Part shown: one piece after another, positions 9,326 through 15,830 of the stretch
Position numbering within the stretch: the stretch's first letter is position 1
Layout of the letters: every line of letters starts with the position of its first letter
Origin: Chloroflexota bacterium
GTDB lineage: Bacteria; Chloroflexota; Anaerolineae; J102
Length of the DNA stretch: 41,603 nucleotides
Assembly: GCA_003353825.1 (NCBI GenBank)
Contig: PIVW01000001.1
Location: 1 to 41,603 of the forward strand
Direction of reading: 5' to 3'
Position numbers and translations under genes: made by a program
The notes under the pieces: model-generated
The model's input: only the letters and a program-made list of their open reading frames with translations
Told to the model about the DNA's origin: nothing
The model's database searches: none

Positions 9326-9866
9326 ACCCTACGCAGGCGATATAGCGCGCGTCCTCATCGAAGAAGCGACCCTGCAGGCACGCATTCAAGATATGGGAAC
9401 TGCCATAGCCAACGACTACGGCGCTAAACGACCGCTGCTGGTGGGCGTGCTAAAAGGCGTTTTATTCTTCATGGCCGATTTGCTCAGAGCAACGCATATA
9501 CCACTAGAGGTCGATTTCATCGGCATCTCCAGTTACAGTGCTGAGGCTCGTGAGCAGGGTTTAGTGCGTATTACCAAGGATTTGGAGACTTCCCTCGAAG
9601 GGCGGCATGTTATTTTTGTGGAAGATATGATCGATACGGGGTTGACACTAGGCTATTTGCTGAAAATGCTTCAAGCCCGAAATCCCGCCAGTTTGCATGT
9701 TGCCGTCCTTTTCGACAAACCCAGCCGGCGATTACTGGACATAAAACCAAAATATCTCGGCTTTCACCTTCCCGATCTCTTTGTGGTTGGCTACGGGCTT
9801 GATCACCGTGAACAGTACCGCAATCTCCCTTTTGTGGGTGTTCTCAAACCCGAGGCACTACAATAA
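9285..9866 (+). CDS. hpt: Hypoxanthine phosphoribosyltransferase
   Basis: This purine-salvage enzyme converts hypoxanthine (and usually guanine) plus PRPP to IMP/GMP. The protein is 193 aa, slightly longer than the ~180-aa norm because of its N-terminus. Visible motifs are LLVGVLKGVLFFMADL (PRPP-pyrophosphate loop region), VDFIGISSYS, the PRPP-binding signature VIFVEDMIDTGLTLGYLL and VAVLFDKPSRR, and the C-terminal FVVGYGLDHREQYRNLPFVG, all typical of bacterial HGPRT. The start overlaps the upstream small nuclease-like gene by 41 bp; a second ATG two codons on is equally possible. tmk follows after about 160 bp, so two nucleotide-metabolism genes lie together. Confidence 0.95.
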   Translation: MSMPPKGIPATVPEPYAGDIARVLIEEATLQARIQDMGTAIANDYGAKRPLLVGVLKGVLFFMADLLRATHIPLEVDFIGISSYSAEAREQGLVRITKDLETSLEGRHVIFVEDMIDTGLTLGYLLKMLQARNPASLHVAVLFDKPSRRLLDIKPKYLGFHLPDLFVVGYGLDHREQYRNLPFVGVLKPEALQ

Positions 9867-10024
9867 TTGTGATTTTTTCTCGCTGCCGGAATATAGATTA
9901 TGCGTATCTATTCAGCATAGGCCGCGGGTAACGCACTGTGCACTCCGCAGACGACAATATCAACCGCGATACGGGCTAGATCGGCTATACTTCATGTTGC
10001 ACCCTAAGGCGAACAGTTAAAATC

Positions 10025-10663
10025 ATGCATTTCATTACATTCGAAGGCATAGAGGGGAGCGGCAAAACAACGCAAGTCAATCTGATCCTTGATTGGTTAC
10101 GTAATCAGACAGATAAAGTGCTGCTCACCAGGGAGCCAGGGGGAACGGCCATAGGTGACCACATCCGCCAGATATTACTTCATCCTGATAATACAGAGAT
10201 GACCCCTGAGGCTGAGATCCTGCTTTTCTCCGCCGCTCGTGCTCAAATTGTGCGCCAAGTACTGCTCCCTCATCTGGAACAAGGCTGGATAGTCATCTGT
10301 GACCGCTTTTACGATAGCACGCTAGCCTATCAGGGTTATGGGCATGGTTTATCACTCGATGCTTTGCATCAGATCACAGACTTTGCCAGGGGTGGGCTTA
10401 CGCCTGACCTTACAATCTTCCTCGACATCGGTGTAGAAGCGGGTTTGCGACGTAAAGCACAGACGCCCGCAGAGTGGAACCGTATGGAAGCGCAGTCCCT
10501 TACATTTCATCACCAGGTGTACAGTGGTTATCAGGCACTTGCTGCCCAAGCGCCAGACCGCTGGTTTAAGATCGACGCCGAACACCCACAAGATGTGATA
10601 CAAACACAGATTCGCCGCAGGATCGCAAAGCAGGTGGGGGAAGAGATAGTGCTAGAGTTATAG
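10025..10663 (+). CDS. tmk: Thymidylate kinase
   Basis: This 212-aa dTMP kinase phosphorylates dTMP to dTDP with ATP. The P-loop GIEGSGKTT is at residues 8-16. Next come LLTREPGGTAIGDHIRQILL (dTMP-binding Arg), EILLFSAARAQIVRQVLLP and the DRFYDSTLAYQGYG block (DR(Y/F) motif near residue 94). LDIGVEAGLRRK leads into the lid region, which here is short (AQTPAEWNRMEAQSLTFH). The length and motif order are those of ordinary bacterial Tmk. No strong ribosome site is seen; AAGG lies 14 nt upstream of the ATG. A small hairpin (10685-10699) follows the stop. Confidence 0.95.
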   Translation: MHFITFEGIEGSGKTTQVNLILDWLRNQTDKVLLTREPGGTAIGDHIRQILLHPDNTEMTPEAEILLFSAARAQIVRQVLLPHLEQGWIVICDRFYDSTLAYQGYGHGLSLDALHQITDFARGGLTPDLTIFLDIGVEAGLRRKAQTPAEWNRMEAQSLTFHHQVYSGYQALAAQAPDRWFKIDAEHPQDVIQTQIRRRIAKQVGEEIVLEL

Positions 10664-10684
10664 TTCCAGACGCTAGAGCCTGGT

Positions 10685-10699
10685 CAAAGCTTAGCTTTG
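10685..10699 (+). terminator. Small hairpin after tmk
   Basis: CAAAGC-TTA-GCTTTG is a perfect 6-bp stem with a 3-nt loop, 21 nt after the tmk stop. No clear U-run follows directly (AAACAACCTC, then ATTTT), so termination is only a suggestion. Confidence 0.35.
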
Positions 10700-10841
10700 T
10701 AAACAACCTCAATTTTGATGCTTTTCGGACTCGAACTTGGGCTATTCAGAGTTACGGAATCTGTTCCGTCCCGCTTTTCCGATAATCTGCGAGAGGGAAT
10801 GAAAATGGGGCTGTGCATCACCGCTCCTGGCAACGGTGTAG

Positions 10842-10981
10842 GGCTCTTTGGTAGATTCCGTGCATCTGCTCAAATGAGATTGCCAAATCCCCGTTTCGTG
10901 CGGTAACAGCTGCCTAACTTCAGCAAGATTGGCGTGGATTTGGCAATCCGCCTCAAGTTGCACAGAAAATCCCAAAGAGCC
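10842..10981. mobile_element. Miniature inverted-repeat element with ISL3-like ends, 140 bp
   Basis: The outer arms GGCTCTTTGG (10842-10851) and CCAAAGAGCC (10972-10981) are perfect complements. Next inside, GATTccGTGCA pairs with TGCACagaaaATC. The inner arms GATTGCCAAATCC (10878-10890) and GGATTTGGCAATC (10936-10948) are a perfect 13-bp inverted repeat. The flanking octamers CGGTGTAG (10834-10841) and CGGTGTTA (10982-10989) share their first six bases, like a worn 8-bp target duplication. ISL3-family insertion sequences have GGYTCTTT-type ends and 8-bp duplications, so this looks like a non-autonomous derivative. A second copy of the end motif starts at 41486. It could alternatively be a structured RNA. 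Confidence 0.65.
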
Positions 10982-11001
10982 CGGTGTTATTCTAATAGCC
11001 T

Positions 11002-11028
11002 GATTTCAGCGATCCAAGTGCTGAAATC
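11002..11028 (-). terminator. Hairpin downstream of the 1492-aa gene
   Basis: GATTTCAGC and GCTGAAATC form a perfect 9-bp stem around a 9-nt loop, 16-42 nt beyond the stop of the minus-strand beta-helix gene. No T-tract follows on the minus strand, so an intrinsic terminator is plausible but unproven; it may instead stabilise the 3' end. The 13-mer GCCTGATTTCAGC at its edge recurs after the neighbouring 1737-aa gene. Confidence 0.45.
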
Positions 11029-11044
11029 GTTGCTTCGAACTGAC

Positions 11045-14000
11045 CTACGGTGTGGTAAGAATGAGCGGTAGGTAAAGTAACGTTTGGGTAGGCGCAATAG
11101 TCGGCGTTATTGTCACAATGGGGGAAGAAGTCGGAGTTGGCGATAGGGTGGCTGTACTCGTCGCTGTTGGTGTAGGTGAAGATGTGGGGTTGGATACGGG
11201 AGTAGAAGTATAGGTGGGGGTCGGAGTGGGGGTCGGACTAGGTGTAAGGGTGGGGGTCAACGTCGCCGTGGGGGTGGGAGGCACAGCGAAATAGAAATCA
11301 CTGAGATGAAAACTCGGAGACGGCGCATGCCACTGCACGCTGTTAGGCGCCAAAACTACCCCATCATCAGTCGATACCCCGGTGGTCACCATCTCCTCCG
11401 GGGGTTCCGCCACGAGTCGGAAGTAATCGAAAACCCAGGGATCAACGATGTAGAAATTGTAGAAACCGGACGCATCCGAGACTCTCTCACTCATCCACGA
11501 TCCAGGTTCAGGCTCGCCTTCATTGCGTCCATAGAGGCGCAGGGTTACGCTCGGTAGCGCCTCGTACTCGCCGTCTTCAGGCACACCTTCGTAGGTATGG
11601 CCGCGGAAACGCCAAACTTGCAGTTGGTGTTCGAATGCGCCCATGTCGACCGAACTACCGGAGATGCGGGGGGAGCCTTGCAGATCGTAGGGGATTGGTT
11701 CTTCAGTGTCGCCATCGCCGTCGAGGTCTGAAGAATCAGATGGCAGCGATGAGTTATTACCGGCATCGATGGCTGGGGAATCAGCTTGCAGGCGCAGGTC
11801 TCCGTAGTCGTTGTCTTCTAGTGTACTCCAGTCGCCGTCTCCAGAGTCAGGCGGGCGAACAAAGCGCGGATCGGTATCGAGCATAGCTCCGTCACAAGTG
11901 ACATTCTCCAGACAACCACCTTGCACCAGGCTATCGGAAATCGTTACCTGACTGTCACCAGAAGCGTACAAAACAGACCCGACATTGTCCCAGAAGATAC
12001 TGTTGCGAATAATTGGGTTGCTATCGTATTTGTTGTACATGCCGCCGCCGTCATCGCCTGCCGAATTAGCCGTGAAGGTGACGTTGCTGAGGGTTGGATT
12101 GCTATCGAAGTTGTACATGCCTCCGCCGTCGCGTGCTGAATTAGCCGTGAAGGTGACGTTGCTGAGGGTTGGACTGCTATAGAGGTAGTTGTACATGCCT
12201 CCGCCGTCGCGTGCTGAATTAGCCGTGAAGGTGACGTTGCTGAGGGTTGGACTGCTATCCCTGATGTACATGCCGCCGCCGTCTTCGCCTGCCGAATTAG
12301 CCGTGAATGTGACGTTGGTGAGGATCGAGTCACCGTAGTTGCACATACCTCCGCCTTCTCCCCATCCCCCTTCCCCTGTCGAATTAGCCGTGAAAGTGAC
12401 GTTGGTAAGAGTTGCATTGCTCGAGCTATGCATGCCCCCACAGCTCCAGTTTGCTGAGTTGGAGGTGAATGTGACATTATTGAGAATCGACTTGTCTCCG
12501 CTGACCATGCCTCCGCCAGAATATGCCTCGTTGTCGGTAAAAGAGACGTTGGTGAGAATCGGCTCTCCGCCGCTGCTGTACATGCCGCCACCATAACTCG
12601 CCGAGTTAGCGATGAAAGATACGTCGGTGAGGCGGGGAGCGCCTCCGAAGTTGGCCATTCCACCGCCAGAGCCCCAAACCAAGTCCTTGCCTGCTACTTG
12701 TTCAGGTGCATAATTCTCAGAGAAAATGATATTAGTTAGGGTAGGTGAACTTCGGAAGTTGTACATGCCACCGCCACTTATCTTGTCCCAATCGAATCCC
12801 GAGGCGCTTCCCCCTGTGATGACGAATCCATCCAACAAGGTCGTCTCGCCAACCCCCTTTGCCGTGATCACATGATAGGCACCATGATCCCGATCTGAGT
12901 AATGGTTCGTTGTAGGAGTGTATACCTTACCGCTGAGTATGGTCTGATTGGCTTGCCAGTCACGTGATGAGAAATCACCTTCCGAGCCGGGCGTACCGAT
13001 AAAACCGCCATACAGGGAGACGCCGTCGATAAGATTGAAAGTGGCGCTCCTCATATCCTGGCTGTTGGTGCGTTGGCTGGGGATATATACGCCCTGAGCC
13101 ACCCAGATTTGATCGCCATCTTGGGCTATGCCCAAAGCAGACTGCAAGCTGGTGAAGGCATCGCTCCAAGACGAACCATTGTTTGCACCTTCCGTTTTGC
13201 TGGCATCTACGTATAGTTTGCCGGCCGCATGGTTGGAGACGCTTGCAGTATTGTCATCCAACACCGGATCTCCCGACGCTACTGGGACTGAGACTATGTT
13301 GGTGAACGTGATAGGTGGCATGATTTCAGGTTGAACCTGACCAATAAGCGTAACTGTGACATTCTCCTGGGGCTTCATCTCTTCGATTTCCCAAACATAG
13401 TGCGGCGGAGAGCCGATCTGGGTCACCGTCGCACCCCCTGTTTCTACATCAGTAATCACGACTTCCTGCGGGATCTGGTCTAAAAGTTGGATGCCGGTCA
13501 CCGTGTCGGTATCTTGGTTATTGTGCAAGTACAGGGTATAGGTTACTGTGGCGCCAGCTGTGACTGTAGTTGGTGTAACAACCTTGCTGACTTGCAAACC
13601 AAAAGCCTCATGCGCGCCCATATCGACGGCGCCTCCCACAATGCGTGGATAGCCATTGCTATCGATAGTGGTGTCGTCAGGTAACCAGTCATTGTTGCCG
13701 GCATTGATGGCCGGGGATCCGGCCATCAATCGTAAGTCGCCGTAATCGTTGTTTTCCAAGCTAACCCAGGCATCATCGCCAGGGTGGGGTAAACGAACGA
13801 AGCGCGGATCGGTATCGAGTAACATTCCAGTACATGTGGCCTTCTCTGGGCAACCGCCTTGCACCAGACTATCTGAGATGATTACATGATTTTCACCATG
13901 GTTGGAGATGGCTGGTCCAATGTGGTCCCAGAAAATGCTGTTGTATATAGATGGCGTACCATCATTGTTCGATAGACCGCTACCATATTTTGCTGAATTT

Positions 14001-15523
14001 GTGGAGAAGGTGGCGTTTGTGAGGGTTGGACTGCTATCGTAGTTGTACATGCCGCCGCCGACACTTGCCGAATTAGCCACGAATGTGACGTTTGTAAGGG
14101 TTGGACTGCTATTGTCGTTGGACATGCCGCCGCCGGAGCCTGCCGAATTAGCCGTGAAGGTGACGTTTGTGAGGATAGGATTGCTATTGTCGTTGTATAT
14201 GCCGCCGCCCTCACTACCTGTAGAATTGGCCGTGAAGATGACATTGGTGAGGATAGGATTGCTGTTTCTGTTGAACATGCCGCCGCCCATACCGAAGCCA
14301 TACATGTGATGATAGGCATCGTTCGTGGAGAAGGTGACGTTAACCAAGATGGGGGAGCTATGGTCGTTGTACATGCCACCGCCCTCACCAACGAAATAAG
14401 CACTATTGCCAGTGAAAGTAACCCCATTGAGAGTGGGTGAGCTATAGGCGTTATACATGCCACTCCCATTACCACCATAGTTGGAGGTGAAAGTAACATT
14501 GGAAAGAGTGGGCGAGCTATAGAAGTTATCCATGCCGTGCCCAGTGTTTGCTGAGAAGGTGACGTTAACCAAGATGGGGGAGCTATGGTCGTTGTACATG
14601 CCACCACCACCATAAAATGACCCGTTGTCAGTGAAAGTAACCCCATTGAGAGTGGGTGAGCTGTTAGTGTTTTTCATGCCACTGCCATCGCGACTTCCCG
14701 TTACGAAGAATCCATCCAACGCTGTGGTTTCGCTAACCATGTCTGCCGTGATCACATTGCGGGCGTTCTGACTCACGAGATTGTTTGTGGTGGTGAGCAC
14801 CCCACGCGCATCCACCAGGTCATCGCCGTCGATATCGCCGCTGAGCATGGTGGCATAGACCTGCCAGTCTCGGGCTGAGAAATCGCCTTCTTGACCGGAT
14901 ATACCTGTGGTGGTGAGCACCCCACGCGCATCCACCAGGTCATCACCGTCGATATCGTCGCTGAGCACGGTGGCATAGACTTGCCAGTCACGGGCTGAGA
15001 AATCGCCTGCTTGACCGGATATACCTGTGGTGGTGAGCACCCCACGCGCATCCACCAGGTCATCGCCGTCGATATCGCCGCTGAGCACGGTGGCATAGGC
15101 CTGCCAATCACGTAGAGTAAGATCCCCTTCCTGACCAGGTGTGCCGGCGAAACCGCCGTACATAGCGACACCATCCACCAGTTTGAATGTGGCGCTGCGT
15201 GGGTCATCCTCCTCTGTGCGTTGGCTGGGCGTGTAAACACCTTGGGCTACCCAGATCTGATCACCGGCTTGGGCTATGTCAAGAGCCGATTGCAGGCTGG
15301 TGAAGGCGTCGCTCCAGGAAGATCCATTGTTCGCACCTCCCATCCGGCGGTTGTCCACGTAAAGTATGGTTCCGTCGTCAGGCACAATGTCAACGTGATA
15401 TTGTGCCCAAGATATCGGAATCACTAGATATGCCAGCATCGCTAGCAATGAGAAAGATGCAAAGCAAATGGCAATCAGGCGTGATATGAGATTGGTTGGC
15501 GATACTGAGAAACGAAAAGGCAT
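11045..15523 (-). CDS. Secreted double right-handed beta-helix protein (1492 aa)
   Basis: An N-terminal signal peptide (hydrophobic core ISRLIAICFASFSLLAMLAY, about residues 13-40) indicates export. Two paralogous halves follow, each opening with GANNGSSWSDAFTSLQSAL and IWVAQGVY.PSQRT and then running into a ladder of ~22-residue parallel beta-helix repeats (GGGMYN.SSPTL.NVTFTANSA), about 50-640 and 768-1290. A DUF11-like domain (SKVVTPTTVTAGATVTYTLY) separates them. A Cna-B-like segment (~1303-1410), a Thr-Pro linker (~1414-1471) and a hydrophobic tail LLYLPLILTTP close the protein. The ATG has AGGAG at good spacing. The fold is that of polysaccharide-binding or adhesin-like surface proteins; the exact function is unknown. 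Confidence 0.9.
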   Translation of the reverse strand: MPFRFSVSPTNLISRLIAICFASFSLLAMLAYLVIPISWAQYHVDIVPDDGTILYVDNRRMGGANNGSSWSDAFTSLQSALDIAQAGDQIWVAQGVYTPSQRTEEDDPRSATFKLVDGVAMYGGFAGTPGQEGDLTLRDWQAYATVLSGDIDGDDLVDARGVLTTTGISGQAGDFSARDWQVYATVLSDDIDGDDLVDARGVLTTTGISGQEGDFSARDWQVYATMLSGDIDGDDLVDARGVLTTTNNLVSQNARNVITADMVSETTALDGFFVTGSRDGSGMKNTNSSPTLNGVTFTDNGSFYGGGGMYNDHSSPILVNVTFSANTGHGMDNFYSSPTLSNVTFTSNYGGNGSGMYNAYSSPTLNGVTFTGNSAYFVGEGGGMYNDHSSPILVNVTFSTNDAYHHMYGFGMGGGMFNRNSNPILTNVIFTANSTGSEGGGIYNDNSNPILTNVTFTANSAGSGGGMSNDNSSPTLTNVTFVANSASVGGGMYNYDSSPTLTNATFSTNSAKYGSGLSNNDGTPSIYNSIFWDHIGPAISNHGENHVIISDSLVQGGCPEKATCTGMLLDTDPRFVRLPHPGDDAWVSLENNDYGDLRLMAGSPAINAGNNDWLPDDTTIDSNGYPRIVGGAVDMGAHEAFGLQVSKVVTPTTVTAGATVTYTLYLHNNQDTDTVTGIQLLDQIPQEVVITDVETGGATVTQIGSPPHYVWEIEEMKPQENVTVTLIGQVQPEIMPPITFTNIVSVPVASGDPVLDDNTASVSNHAAGKLYVDASKTEGANNGSSWSDAFTSLQSALGIAQDGDQIWVAQGVYIPSQRTNSQDMRSATFNLIDGVSLYGGFIGTPGSEGDFSSRDWQANQTILSGKVYTPTTNHYSDRDHGAYHVITAKGVGETTLLDGFVITGGSASGFDWDKISGGGMYNFRSSPTLTNIIFSENYAPEQVAGKDLVWGSGGGMANFGGAPRLTDVSFIANSASYGGGMYSSGGEPILTNVSFTDNEAYSGGGMVSGDKSILNNVTFTSNSANWSCGGMHSSSNATLTNVTFTANSTGEGGWGEGGGMCNYGDSILTNVTFTANSAGEDGGGMYIRDSSPTLSNVTFTANSARDGGGMYNYLYSSPTLSNVTFTANSARDGGGMYNFDSNPTLSNVTFTANSAGDDGGGMYNKYDSNPIIRNSIFWDNVGSVLYASGDSQVTISDSLVQGGCLENVTCDGAMLDTDPRFVRPPDSGDGDWSTLEDNDYGDLRLQADSPAIDAGNNSSLPSDSSDLDGDGDTEEPIPYDLQGSPRISGSSVDMGAFEHQLQVWRFRGHTYEGVPEDGEYEALPSVTLRLYGRNEGEPEPGSWMSERVSDASGFYNFYIVDPWVFDYFRLVAEPPEEMVTTGVSTDDGVVLAPNSVQWHAPSPSFHLSDFYFAVPPTPTATLTPTLTPSPTPTPTPTYTSTPVSNPTSSPTPTATSTATLSPTPTSSPIVTITPTIAPTQTLLYLPLILTTP
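12040..12650 (-). repeat. Degenerate tandem repeats coding beta-helix coils, second half
   Basis: Units of about 60-75 bp, each containing a form of GCCGAATTAGCCGTGAAGG and TGACGTTGCTGAGGGTTGG (+ strand), repeat at least nine times. They encode the NVTFTANSA/GGGMYN coils of the helix. Some neighbouring units are nearly identical (for example around 12130-12250), pointing to recent unit duplication. Confidence 0.8.
13985..14650 (-). repeat. Degenerate tandem repeats coding beta-helix coils, first half
   Basis: This is the same kind of ~60-75 bp coil-coding unit as at 12040-12650. At least ten units carry TTGTACATGCCGCCGCC-like segments. Two separated units (about 14327-14366 and 14560-14600) share an almost identical stretch, a sign of unit shuffling. 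Confidence 0.75.
14787..15128 (-). repeat. 120-bp tandem repeat (about three copies) inside the beta-helix gene
   Basis: Near-identical copies start at 14787, 14907 and 15027, exactly 120 bp apart. Each encodes 40 residues containing RDWQ.YAT.LS.DIDGDDLV followed by DARGVLTTTGISGQ. The period is a multiple of three, so copy number can change without breaking the frame. The DIDGDDLVDARG core resembles an acidic Ca-binding loop. Confidence 0.9.
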
Positions 15524-15830
15524 GATCTAACTCCTGAGATGGTATTATAGACAGACTTGGATATGGCTCGAACACTGCGTAATTCTTTAGTGTCGATCTC
15601 ATAGAATGACCGTGGATCTGTACATTCCATGCAGTACTGTAGACGCTATGGCAGACACGTTGGTCAATTGACAATCTCTGAGGCTGTGGATGGCAGGGAC
15701 TCTCTCCGAACTGAGGTTACGCAAGGTAAGATATGAAACTGAAAATCAGATACCTTTACGCTACCTTACTCTCGAAGGAGTTTGGCAAGATATGTGCCTG
15801 ATTTCAGCCAAGTTTCATGCCAAACTCCAC
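15524..15830. other. Gap between the two giant secreted-protein genes
   Basis: These 307 bp hold the promoter side of the 1492-aa gene (AGGAG just before its ATG) and the 3' end region of the 1737-aa gene with a hairpin at 15777-15828. A + strand frame starting at 15690 runs into the 1737-aa coding sequence and is judged spurious. No clear -35/-10 pair was identified. Confidence 0.6.
15777..15828 (-). terminator. Hairpin just after the 1737-aa gene
   Basis: GGAGTTTGGCA (15777-15787) and TGCCAAACTCC (15818-15828) form a perfect 11-bp stem with a 30-nt loop, ending 2 bp from the stop codon of the minus-strand gene. The loop holds the 13-mer GCCTGATTTCAGC that is also found after the 1492-aa gene. 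No T-run follows on the minus strand. Confidence 0.5.

Larger units (their letters stand above)
10664..11044. other. Gene-free stretch between tmk and the 1492-aa gene
   Basis: These 381 bp hold no convincing gene; a 63-codon + strand frame at 10715-10906 overlaps palindromes and has no recognisable product. The stretch contains the tmk hairpin, a small palindrome ACGGAA-TCTG-TTCCGT near 10755-10770, the ISL3-like miniature element (10842-10981) and a hairpin at 11002-11028. Confidence 0.7.

Noticed and set aside
10715..10906. 63-codon frame after tmk
   Set aside because: It runs into the palindromic element, has no good start signal and shows no recognisable protein features.
12040..14650. 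Regularly spaced repeats that look CRISPR-like at first sight
   Set aside because: They stay in frame within one long gene, encode beta-helix coils, and the 'spacers' are also degenerate repeats.
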